This document shows, in pieces, positions 1-5,002 of a stretch of 5,002 nucleotides of DNA. The stretch covers positions 1-5,002 of the forward strand of contig JASLIH010000501.1 in assembly GCA_030152105.1 (NCBI GenBank). Reading direction: 5' to 3'. The notes beneath the pieces are model-generated. The model worked only from the letters and a program-made list of their open reading frames with translations. It did no database searches and was not told the DNA's origin. How positions within the stretch are numbered: position 1 is the stretch's first letter; each line of letters starts with the position of its first letter. This stretch comes from Actinomycetes bacterium. GTDB lineage: Bacteria > Actinomycetota > CALGFH01. Position numbers and translations under genes: made by a program.

Positions 1-1148
1 ACATCGGCCAGGCGTCGTGGTCGACGGCGCTGGTCTCGGCGTCGGTGCTGGCCGTGCTGATCGTCTTCGAGCGTTGGATCAAGGCGATCCCAGGCGGGCT
101 GGTGGCGGTGGTCGGCGCGATCGTGGCCAGCTGGGCGCTCGACCTGCAGACCCACGGCGTCTCGATTCTGGGTCCGGTGCCCAGCGGCCTGCCCAGCATC
201 GGGCTGCCGAGCGGTGTGAGCTGGCACGACGCCGCCCAGCTGCTGCCCGCCGCGGTCTCGATGTTCCTGGTGATCCTGGCCCAGAGCGCAGCGACCTCAC
301 GCGCGTATGCCGTCAAGTACAACGAGCGCTTCACCGAGAACACCGACCTGGTCGGCCTCGGCCTGGCCAACCTCACCGCCGGCCTCAGCGGCACCTTTGT
401 CGTCAACGGCAGCCCCACCAAGACCGAGATGGTCGACGAGGCCAAAAGCCATACCCAGGTCGCGCAGCTCACGACCGCGGTCATGGTCGCGATCGTCCTC
501 CTGTTCCTGACCAAGCCGCTGCAGTACCTGCCGAACGCGGTGCTCTCCTCGGTCGTGTTCCTGATCGGTGTCAAGCTGATCGCCGTCCGAGGGATGCGGG
601 CGATCTACGGCCTGCGCCCGGACGAGTTCTGGGTCGCGCTGGTGACGGCGATCGTGGTCGTCGTCCTCGGCGTCGAGCAGGGGATCCTCCTGGCGATCGT
701 GCTGTCGCTGATCGTGCACGTCAAGCGCCACTTCACCCCCCACGACGCGGTGGTCCGCTTCGACGAGCAGGGACACGTCAGGCTGGCCGAGCCCACCCCG
801 GGCACGGTCACCGAGCCAGGCCTGGTCATCTACCGGTTCCCTGTCGGGATCTTCTACGCCAACGCGGTGCGCCTGTCGGAGGATGCCATGCGCCTGGTCA
901 ATGTCCCCGATCCGCCGCGCTGGTTCGTCCTGCACGCCGAGGCGATCGACGACATCGACTACACCGGCGCCCAGACCCTGCTCGAGCTGGCCGACCACCT
1001 GCACCAGCGCGGGATCGTCCTGGCCGTCGCCGAGGCGAGCGACGACCTCCGCCGCGAGCTCGACCGCTTCGGCCTGACCGACAAGATCGGCCCCGACCGC
1101 TACCTCGACAGCCTTCAGGACGCCCGCGAGGCCTTCCGGAACTCCTGA
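1..1148 (+). CDS. SulP-family anion transporter with C-terminal STAS domain (5' end cut by window)
   Basis: Inner-membrane anion permease of the SulP (SLC26-like) family; known members carry sulfate, bicarbonate or other anions. The frame is open from base 3 with no stop, so the true start lies upstream; about 381 residues are visible. SulP proteins with STAS usually have roughly 500-600 residues, so the first several helices are missing. What remains shows hydrophobic helices, the family-like segment with NTDLVGLGLANLTAGLSGTF (about residues 114-133), then GSPTKT, and a late membrane helix ending near VHVKRHF. A STAS domain follows from about residue 270 to the end (GLVIYRFPVGIFYANA, then DIDYTG, then the helical end). 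At the STAS site where many members have serine after the conserved acidic residue, this one has threonine (DYTG, codon 963-965). Substrate cannot be assigned. The 3' end converges on the minus-strand operon with a 35-base gap. Confidence 0.93.
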   Translation, partial: IGQASWSTALVSASVLAVLIVFERWIKAIPGGLVAVVGAIVASWALDLQTHGVSILGPVPSGLPSIGLPSGVSWHDAAQLLPAAVSMFLVILAQSAATSRAYAVKYNERFTENTDLVGLGLANLTAGLSGTFVVNGSPTKTEMVDEAKSHTQVAQLTTAVMVAIVLLFLTKPLQYLPNAVLSSVVFLIGVKLIAVRGMRAIYGLRPDEFWVALVTAIVVVVLGVEQGILLAIVLSLIVHVKRHFTPHDAVVRFDEQGHVRLAEPTPGTVTEPGLVIYRFPVGIFYANAVRLSEDAMRLVNVPDPPRWFVLHAEAIDDIDYTGAQTLLELADHLHQRGIVLAVAEASDDLRRELDRFGLTDKIGPDRYLDSLQDAREAFRNS

Positions 1149-1183
1149 CCAGGTACCGGCGCCACCGCGTCGGACCTCGTCGC
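1149..1183. other. Short convergent gap between SulP gene and minus-strand operon
   Basis: These 35 bases separate two convergent stop codons. They contain only short palindromes (GGTACC, GGCGCC) and no GC-rich stem followed by a T-run, so no intrinsic terminator is visible for either strand. A six-base inverted pair TCAGGA/TCCTGA (1115-1120 and 1143-1148) flanks a TTCCGGAA palindrome at the end of the SulP gene, but it has no U-tract. Termination may be factor-dependent or use an unrecognised structure. Confidence 0.5.
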
Positions 1184-1474
1184 TCAGCTCCTGCGAGTCA
1201 GGCTGGAACCGGTCGCCGGCGAGGTGACAGTGGCGGCGTCGAGGGCGGCATGGATCGCGTCGGCCAGGGCCAGCGCGGACTCCTCGCTGAGCTCGACGGC
1301 GACCCGGGCCGACGGGCCCTGGCCGGGGTTGAGGAAGTCGATGTTGAGCGTGTGCTCGGCCGGGGTGTGCTGGGGATGGTCGAGGTAGACGGTGGCCAGT
1401 CGGAGGGGGAACCAGCTGCCCGGGCCCTTGCCGCTGCCGGCGACCTCGACCCGCTCGGTGTGGTAGGTGCACAT
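1184..1474 (-). CDS. Small conserved protein of unknown function, DUF6295-like
   Basis: A 96-residue soluble protein with no signal peptide or membrane helix. It begins MCTYHTERVEVAGSGKGPGS, continues with WFPL and ATVYLDHP (about 27-34), then EHTLNIDFLNP (about 40-50), then a strand ARVAVELS and a helix EESALALADAIHAAL. From memory this matches the small family annotated DUF6295 in Actinobacteria; I am fairly but not fully sure of that number. Function is unknown. It reads as a compact beta-rich fold with one C-terminal helix. The ATG at 1472-1474 is chosen because AGGAGGGG precedes it at good spacing and the conserved start MCTY follows at once. It lies 13 bases downstream of the hydrolase gene on the same strand, so the two are almost certainly cotranscribed. 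The last dozen residues are Ser/Thr-rich and probably disordered. Confidence 0.85.
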   Translation of the reverse strand: MCTYHTERVEVAGSGKGPGSWFPLRLATVYLDHPQHTPAEHTLNIDFLNPGQGPSARVAVELSEESALALADAIHAALDAATVTSPATGSSLTRRS

Positions 1475-1483
1475 CGGCGATCC

Positions 1484-1489
1484 CCTCCT
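1484..1489 (-). promoter_or_regulatory. Ribosome binding site of the small unknown gene, overlapping the upstream stop codon
   Basis: On the minus strand the hydrolase ends TAGGAGGGG: the TAG stop codon (1488-1490) provides the first bases of a perfect AGGAGG, nine bases before the ATG at 1474. Ribosomes ending the hydrolase sit on this site, so translational coupling is likely. It fixes the start of the small gene. Confidence 0.85.
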
Positions 1490-2246
1490 AGGTGGCCAGG
1501 TGGCGGCCGAACCAGACCCAGATCCGCCGCCAGCCGTCGGCGGCCGCCTCGGGCCGGTAGCTGGGCCGGTCGGTGGCGAAGAAGCCGTGGCCGGCGCCCG
1601 GGTAGGTGTGGAACTCGAAGGTCTTGCCGAGGCGGGCCAGCTCCTGCTCGAGCCGGGCCGTCTCGGTCGGGGACGGGCGGGTGTCCTCGGCCCCGAACAG
1701 GCCGAGCAGGGGGCAGGACAGGTTGCCGGCCAGCCCGACGACCGGGACGACCTTGAGCGGCAGGCCGTCGGGCGGCGCGTCCATGACGAAGGCGCCGTAG
1801 CAGTCGACGGCCGCGTCCAGAGGCAGGCGGCAGGCGGCCAGGAAGGCCTGGCGCCCGCCCGAGCAGTAGCCGATCACGCCCACCTTGCCGTTGGCAGAGT
1901 CCAGGAAGCGTAGATATCGGGCGGCCCCGTCGACGTCGCCGACCAGGCGCTCGTCGGGCACGCCGCCGGCGGCCCGGGCGGCCGCCGAGGCGTCGTCGGG
2001 GCTGGCGCCGGGCGCGTCCCGCCAGTGCAGGTTGGGCATGATCGCGGTGTAGCCGTTGGCGGCGAAGGTCCGGGTGATCTCCTTGGTCGCCTCGTCGTAG
2101 CCGGGCATGTGGTGGAGCACGACCACGCCGGCGAAGGGGCCAGGCCCGGGCGGGTGCGCGAGGTAGGCCGGGATCTCGTCGCCCTGGTGGCCGGTGACCT
2201 GCACGGTCCCGGTGGTGGCTTCACCGCCGATCGTCTCGCCGGACAT
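1488..2246 (-). CDS. Dienelactone hydrolase family protein (alpha/beta hydrolase)
   Basis: Cytoplasmic alpha/beta hydrolase of 252 residues, close to the usual length of the dienelactone hydrolase family. Members cleave lactones or esters; carboxymethylenebutenolidase is the classic example. Visible parts: first strand GVVVLHHMPG (about 40-49); nucleophile elbow GYCSGG (126-131) with Cys128; catalytic Asp probably in GAEDTRPSP (Asp188); catalytic His in GAGHGFF (His220). The Cys-Asp-His triad is therefore intact. In the classic enzyme a Glu (Glu36) in the QEIFG segment helps control the nucleophile; the aligned segment here is HHMPG with His46, so the true substrate is probably not a chlorocatechol dienelactone. 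The ATG at 2244-2246 is preferred because AGGAGGT lies six bases upstream. An in-frame TTG at 2295-2297 would add 17 Arg/Gly-rich residues without a good binding site. It is first gene of an operon with the small unknown gene and divergent from the pump operon. Confidence 0.92.
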   Translation of the reverse strand: MSGETIGGEATTGTVQVTGHQGDEIPAYLAHPPGPGPFAGVVVLHHMPGYDEATKEITRTFAANGYTAIMPNLHWRDAPGASPDDASAAARAAGGVPDERLVGDVDGAARYLRFLDSANGKVGVIGYCSGGRQAFLAACRLPLDAAVDCYGAFVMDAPPDGLPLKVVPVVGLAGNLSCPLLGLFGAEDTRPSPTETARLEQELARLGKTFEFHTYPGAGHGFFATDRPSYRPEAAADGWRRIWVWFGRHLAT

Positions 2247-2252
2247 CGTCTG

Positions 2253-2259
2253 ACCTCCT
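2253..2259 (-). promoter_or_regulatory. Ribosome binding site that decides the hydrolase start
   Basis: The minus strand reads AGGAGGT followed by six bases and the ATG at 2246. This is a near-perfect anti-16S match at good spacing and is the reason for rejecting the longer TTG start at 2297. Confidence 0.85.
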
Positions 2260-2320
2260 CGTCTCGCCGATCCCCGCTCAGCTTGCCCGAAACGCAACCG
2301 TACGACCCAATCTCAAGGCG

Positions 2321-2326
2321 TATGAT
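2321..2326 (+). promoter_or_regulatory. Possible -10 hexamer for the pump operon
   Basis: TATGAT differs from the TATAAT consensus at one base. Transcription would begin near 2333, inside the adjacent dyad, leaving a leader of about 36 bases with a GAGGAGG binding site. No good -35 is visible, so this is tentative. Confidence 0.35.
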
Positions 2327-2327
2327 C

Positions 2328-2343
2328 CTTACGTAAGCGTAAG
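2328..2343. promoter_or_regulatory. Candidate operator dyad for the MerR-family regulator
   Basis: CTTACG, four bases, CGTAAG forms a perfect six-base inverted repeat. The left side is also part of a perfect ten-base palindrome CTTACGTAAG (2328-2337), and CGTAAG occurs twice in tandem (2332-2337 and 2338-2343). MerR-family dimers typically bind dyads of this kind within promoters. The position between divergent operons, one of which encodes a MerR protein, makes it the natural candidate. Centring a classic 19-base MerR spacer on it gives poor -35 and -10 hexamers, whereas a TATGAT just upstream would place the dyad over the transcription start, which would suit repression. Binding is inferred, not shown. 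Confidence 0.6.
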
Positions 2344-2356
2344 CTTTGGAGCACGC

Positions 2357-2363
2357 GAGGAGG
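2357..2363 (+). promoter_or_regulatory. Ribosome binding site of the efflux pump gene
   Basis: GAGGAGG ends five bases before the ATG at 2369, a strong site that fixes this start; the N-terminal residues that follow fit a short cytoplasmic leader before the first membrane helix. Confidence 0.8.
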
Positions 2364-2368
2364 ACTGG

Positions 2369-4105
2369 ATGCCGGCGGGACGGACCGAGGGCCCGGTGGC
2401 GGTCGGGGAGCGGTACAAGTGGGTGGCGCTCTCCAACACGACCCTGGGGATGCTGGTGGCGACCGTCAACTCCTCGATCGTGATCATCTCCCTGCCCGCC
2501 ATCTTCCGCGGCATCGGCCTGGACCCACTGCGGCCCGGGAACGTCAGCTACCTCCTCTGGATGCTGATGGGGTACCTGGTCGTCAGCGCCGTCCTGGTGG
2601 TCGCCTTCGGCCGCCTAGGAGACATCTACGGCCGGGTCAAGATGTACAACGCCGGCTTCCTGATCTTCACCCTGGCCTCGATCTCCCTGGCCCTCACCCC
2701 CGACGTGGGCTCGGCGGGGGCGCTCGAGCTGATCGGGCTGCGCATCGTCCAGGGGGTCGGCGGAGCCCTGCTGCTGGCCAACTCCATGGCCATCCTCACC
2801 GACGCCTTCCCTGTCACCGAGCGCGGCATGGCCCTGGGGATCAACCAGGTGGCGGCGCTGGCCGGCTCCTTCATGGGGCTGCTGATCGGCGGGCTGCTGG
2901 CCGACACCAACTGGCGGGCCGTCTTCCTGGTCAGCGTCCCGTTCGGGATCTTCGGGACCGTCTGGGGCTACCTCAAGCTGCGTGAGGTGGGGCAGCGCGG
3001 CCAGGGCCGCTTCGACTGGGCCGGCAACCTCACCTTCGGCATCGGGCTGATCGCCGTGCTGGTCGGCATCACCTACGGGATCCAGCCCTACGGCGGCCAC
3101 ACCATGGGCTGGACCAGCCCGCTGGTCCTGACCCTCCTGCTCGGCGGGACGGCCCTGCTCGGCCTGTTCCTGCTGATCGAGCACCGCTCCAGCGACCCGC
3201 TGTTCCACCTCGACCTGTTCCGGATCCGCGCCTTCTCGGCCGGCAACCTGGCCGGGCTGCTGGCCTCGATCAGTCGCGGCGGCCTCCAGTTCATGCTGAT
3301 CATCTGGCTCCAGGGCATCTGGCTGCCGCTGCACGGCTACAGCTTCGCCTCTACGCCGCTGTGGGCCGGGGTCTACATGATCCCTCTCACCCTCGGGTTC
3401 CTGGTCGCCGGGCCGGTGTCGGGCTGGCTGTCCGACCACCATGGCGCCCGGCCCTTCGCCACCGGCGGCATGCTGCTCACCGCGGCCAGCTTCGCCGCCC
3501 TCATGCTGCTGCCGATCGACTTCCCCTACCTGGTGTTCGCGGCCCTGCTGCTGGCCAACGGCATCGGCTCGGGGCTGTTCGCCGCGCCCAACACCGCCGG
3601 GATCATGAACGCCGTCCCGGCCCGCCAGCGCGGGGCCGCCTCGGGCATGCGGGCCACCTTCCAGAACGCTGGGTTCGTGCTGTCCATCGGGCTGTTCTTC
3701 TCGCTGATGATCGCCGGCCTGGCCGCGCGGCTGCCCACCACCCTGTACAGCGGCCTGACGGCCAACGGGGTCCCGCCGGACACCGCCGAGCGGATCGCCC
3801 ACCTGCCGCCGGTGGGCAGCCTGTTCGCCGCCTTCCTGGGCTACAACCCGGTCCGGACGCTGCTCGGCCCAGCGGCCCTGGAGCGCCTGAGCCCGGCCGA
3901 GGCGGCCAACCTCACCGGCACCAGCTTCTTCCCGCGGCTGATCGCCGAGCCGTTCCAGCACGGCCTGGCCATCGTGTTCCTGGCCGCCCTGGTCATGTCC
4001 CTGGTCGCCGCGGCCGCCTCCTGGCTGCGCGGCGGCCGCTACGTCCACGAGGAGCTGGAGGCCGCCGGCGTCGGGGCGGCCGCCCGGGAGGAGCAGCCGG
4101 CATGA
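2369..4105 (+). CDS. DHA2-family (EmrB/QacA-like) MFS efflux transporter, 14 membrane helices
   Basis: Proton-coupled inner-membrane exporter of 578 residues, a usual length for 14-helix drug:H+ antiporters. After a 17-residue cytoplasmic leader the first helix carries MLVATVNSSIVIISLPAIF. MFS motif A is GRLGDIYGRVK (81-91), between helices 2 and 3. Motif B is RIVQGVGGALL (Arg125). Motif C is GSFMGLLIGGLL (166-177), followed by the family segment NWRAVFLVSVPFG. A long external loop (about residues 460-525) lies before the last helix, as in other DHA2 pumps, and the tail is short and charged. Two sites differ from QacA-like pumps: the acidic residue of helix 1 (Asp34 in QacA) aligns with Asn34, and the proline of motif C (GPxxGG) is Leu171. 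Similar variants occur, as I recall, in an actinobacterial subgroup. The substrate is unknown. The ATGA overlap with the MerR gene indicates one operon and probable regulation by that protein. Confidence 0.93.
   Translation: MPAGRTEGPVAVGERYKWVALSNTTLGMLVATVNSSIVIISLPAIFRGIGLDPLRPGNVSYLLWMLMGYLVVSAVLVVAFGRLGDIYGRVKMYNAGFLIFTLASISLALTPDVGSAGALELIGLRIVQGVGGALLLANSMAILTDAFPVTERGMALGINQVAALAGSFMGLLIGGLLADTNWRAVFLVSVPFGIFGTVWGYLKLREVGQRGQGRFDWAGNLTFGIGLIAVLVGITYGIQPYGGHTMGWTSPLVLTLLLGGTALLGLFLLIEHRSSDPLFHLDLFRIRAFSAGNLAGLLASISRGGLQFMLIIWLQGIWLPLHGYSFASTPLWAGVYMIPLTLGFLVAGPVSGWLSDHHGARPFATGGMLLTAASFAALMLLPIDFPYLVFAALLLANGIGSGLFAAPNTAGIMNAVPARQRGAASGMRATFQNAGFVLSIGLFFSLMIAGLAARLPTTLYSGLTANGVPPDTAERIAHLPPVGSLFAAFLGYNPVRTLLGPAALERLSPAEAANLTGTSFFPRLIAEPFQHGLAIVFLAALVMSLVAAAASWLRGGRYVHEELEAAGVGAAAREEQPA
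4086..4093 (+). promoter_or_regulatory. Ribosome binding site of the MerR gene, inside the pump gene
   Basis: GGGAGGAG lies in the last codons of the pump gene, eight bases before the ATG at 4102. With the ATGA stop/start overlap it supports translational coupling of pump and regulator. Confidence 0.75.
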
Positions 4106-4554
4106 CCGTCCAGCTGCGCATCGGTGAGGCGGCCGCGCGGGCCGCGGTGTCGGTCCGGACCCTGCGCTACTACGAGGAGCTTGGGCTGCTCACCCCGTCG
4201 GCCCGCAGCCCTGGCGGGGCCCGCCGCTACGCCGAGGAGGACCTGGCCCGCCTCGCCCGCATCCGCGAGCTCAAGGACCTGCTCGGGTTCAACCTGGTCG
4301 AGGTCAGGACCGTCCTGACCGCCGAGGACCGCCTCGGCTCACTGCGAGCCGCCTACCACGCCGAGGACGACCAGGCCGCCCAGCGAGCCATCGTCGCCGA
4401 GGCCCTGGAGATCAACGGCAGGCTCCAGGCGGCCGTCCAGGCCAAGCTCGAGCAGCTGGCCGCCTTCAAGGGCCAGCTGGAGGCCAAGGCGGACCGCTAC
4501 ACGGCGTACCTGTCCGGCCTCCGGCCCCCCAGCGACGCCGGCGTGCCCGGCTAG
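4102..4554 (+). CDS. MerR-family transcriptional regulator
   Basis: DNA-binding regulator of 150 residues. The winged helix-turn-helix is at the N-terminus: LRIGEAAARAAVSVRTLRYYEELGLL (5-30), with the family hallmark RYYEELGLL, the wing GGARRY (38-43) and then the second helix pair DLARLARIRELKDLLGFNLVEVR. A long charged helix from about residue 95 to 138 is the likely antiparallel coiled-coil dimer interface. The protein contains no cysteine at all, so it is not a metal sensor of the MerR/CueR/ZntR kind nor a SoxR-type Fe-S sensor. It has no C-terminal GyrI-like or TipA-like ligand domain either; any inducer would have to bind the coiled-coil or the base of the DNA-binding domain. The start ATG overlaps the pump stop codon (ATGA, 4102-4105), so the pair is one transcription unit. 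The best candidate binding site is the dyad at 2328-2343, which would make the operon autoregulated. Confidence 0.93.
   Translation: MTVQLRIGEAAARAAVSVRTLRYYEELGLLTPSARSPGGARRYAEEDLARLARIRELKDLLGFNLVEVRTVLTAEDRLGSLRAAYHAEDDQAAQRAIVAEALEINGRLQAAVQAKLEQLAAFKGQLEAKADRYTAYLSGLRPPSDAGVPG
4537..4551. other. Weak hairpin at the merR / pucR convergent junction
   Basis: GCCGG, five bases, CCGGC forms a five-base-pair GC stem just before the merR stop codon. No T-run follows on either strand, so it does not qualify as a standard intrinsic terminator. It is the only structure I see at a junction where the two stop codons are one base apart. Confidence 0.25.
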
Positions 4555-4555
4555 G

Positions 4556-5002
4556 CTATGTCCGGGGCTGTCTCGGGTGGCGAAGGACGCTGGGGCCGAG
4601 CCATTGGCTGGCCAGCAGGGCCAGCTCGACAGACAGTCGGTCGTCGCCGACGGGATGGCCAAGGGCCTCCTCGGCCTTGCGGACCCGGTACTGGACACTG
4701 TTCTTGTGCAGGATGAGCCGCTCGGCGGTGGCCTTGAAACTGCCGTTCTCCTTCAGGAAGACCCTCAGGGTGTCACGCAGCCTGGCGTGCTGGTCATCGT
4801 CATCGGCCAGCTGCCCGAGCGTCTCGTGGACCCAGGTCCGCAGGAGCTCGACCGAGCTCGACATCAGGGCCAGCGGCGCTACCTCGGTGAAGCTGGTCAT
4901 GCGCGGTCCCGACGGACCTGCGGCCAGCGCGACCGCGTGGGCGCCCAGCGCCTGTTGGTGGGTGCGGCGGAAGCCCGAGACACCGCCGCCTGCGGCGCCG
5001 AA
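4556..5002 (-). CDS. PucR/CdaR-family transcriptional regulator, C-terminal part (5' end cut by window)
   Basis: The visible 148 residues are the C-terminal part of a longer regulator; the frame stays open through the right edge. Reading from the edge, the first residues FGAAGGGVSGFRRTHQQALGA (the GFRRTH segment, about 10-15) match the end of the GGDEF-like domain common in actinobacterial PucR proteins. Then come VAPLALMSSSVELLRTWVHETLG and the PucR helix-turn-helix: RLRDTLRVFLKENGSFKATAERLILHKNSVQYRVRKAEEALG (about 74-115), with the typical H-K/R-N-S/T-V-x-Y-R core at 99-106. An ATG at 4898-4900 falls inside the conserved domain and is internal, not the start. Family members control purine, sugar-acid or other catabolic genes; no target can be named. 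It converges on the MerR gene with stop codons one base apart and is probably a separate unit. Confidence 0.92.
   Translation of the reverse strand, partial: FGAAGGGVSGFRRTHQQALGAHAVALAAGPSGPRMTSFTEVAPLALMSSSVELLRTWVHETLGQLADDDDQHARLRDTLRVFLKENGSFKATAERLILHKNSVQYRVRKAEEALGHPVGDDRLSVELALLASQWLGPSVLRHPRQPRT

Larger units (their letters stand above)
2247..2368. promoter_or_regulatory. Divergent intergenic promoter region
   Basis: These 122 bases separate the minus-strand hydrolase operon from the plus-strand pump operon and must hold promoters for both. The middle part (about 2291-2350) is markedly richer in A/T than the surrounding genes. On the plus strand TATGAT (2321-2326) resembles a -10 hexamer, but no convincing -35 lies 16-19 bases upstream. 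On the minus strand TTGAGA (2316-2311) could serve as a -35, but no clear TANNNT follows at normal distance. The exact promoters are therefore unresolved. The most striking element is the dyad listed separately. Confidence 0.7.

Noticed and set aside
1115..1148. Inverted pair TCAGGA/TCCTGA around a TTCCGGAA palindrome as SulP terminator
   Set aside because: Long loop, short stem and no T-run; not enough to call a terminator.
297..1472. 391-codon minus-strand open frame
   Set aside because: Antisense of the SulP gene and a shifted frame of the small unknown gene; Gln/Asp/Arg-rich low-complexity product with no domain.
17..1756. 579-codon plus-strand open frame, very rich in Arg, Pro and Gly
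   Set aside because: Shadow frame of the SulP gene running into the antisense of two minus-strand genes; composition is typical of out-of-frame high-GC DNA and no domain is recognisable.
1467..1913. 148-codon plus-strand open frame opposite the hydrolase
   Set aside because: Antisense shadow of a gene with an intact catalytic triad; no ribosome binding site or domain.
2247..2297. Upstream TTG start adding 17 residues to the hydrolase
   Set aside because: The ATG at 2246 has a near-perfect AGGAGGT at good spacing; the extra residues are Arg/Gly-rich and unlike the family.
2615..4048. 477-codon minus-strand open frame opposite the efflux pump
   Set aside because: Antisense shadow; the product is repetitive in Gln, Asp and Gly, while the plus strand clearly encodes a 14-helix transporter.
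3361..4101. N-terminal extension of the MerR frame into the pump gene
   Set aside because: The upstream codons are an out-of-frame reading of the pump; the MerR fold starts at the ATG at 4102 with its own binding site.
4844..4862. Nine-base tandem repeat GAGCTCGAC separated by one base
   Set aside because: Lies inside the PucR coding sequence in a Ser/Glu/Leu-coding stretch; explained by codon bias, with no other copies seen.
4556..4900. A complete 114-residue HTH protein starting at the ATG at 4898-4900
   Set aside because: The frame stays open to the window edge and the upstream residues match the PucR family, so this ATG is internal to a longer gene.

Overview
The window is about 70% GC, with strong G/C bias at third codon positions and strong purine-rich Shine-Dalgarno sequences. 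Its gene families (PucR-type regulator, DHA2 efflux pump coupled to a MerR regulator, a small 'MCTY...' protein of DUF6295 type, SulP transporter with STAS domain) point to an Actinomycetota chromosome, possibly a soil lineage. I cannot place it more precisely. There are no RNA genes, CRISPR arrays, insertion sequences, phage genes or integrase signatures. Coding density is very high and the longest gap without a gene is 122 bases.

Layout. (1) From the left edge to 1148, plus strand: the 3' part of a SulP-family anion transporter, including the rest of its membrane domain and a complete STAS domain. (2) 1184-2246, minus strand: a two-gene operon, a dienelactone-hydrolase-family alpha/beta hydrolase (1488-2246) followed 13 bases later by a 96-residue protein of unknown function (1184-1474). 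(3) 2247-2368: a divergent intergenic region, AT-richer than its surroundings, with a clear dyad CTTACG-N4-CGTAAG and a TATGAT hexamer. (4) 2369-4554, plus strand: a two-gene operon, a 14-helix DHA2 (EmrB/QacA-like) efflux transporter whose stop codon overlaps (ATGA) the start of a short, cysteine-free MerR-family regulator. (5) 4556 to the right edge, minus strand: the C-terminal part of a PucR/CdaR-family regulator, whose stop codon lies one base from the merR stop codon.

How they may work together. The central block (hydrolase plus small protein, divergent from pump plus MerR regulator) looks like a compact detoxification or export module. The dyad in the shared intergenic region is the obvious candidate operator for the MerR protein, giving an autoregulated pump operon and possibly co-regulation of the hydrolase operon. 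This is inference from layout. The flanking SulP and PucR genes are probably unrelated neighbours. The substrates of the pump, the hydrolase and the SulP transporter cannot be read from the sequence. Nothing here is clearly a wholly new system; the points most worth following are the operator, the sequence variants at key residues of the pump and hydrolase, the unknown small protein, and the one-base convergent junction.
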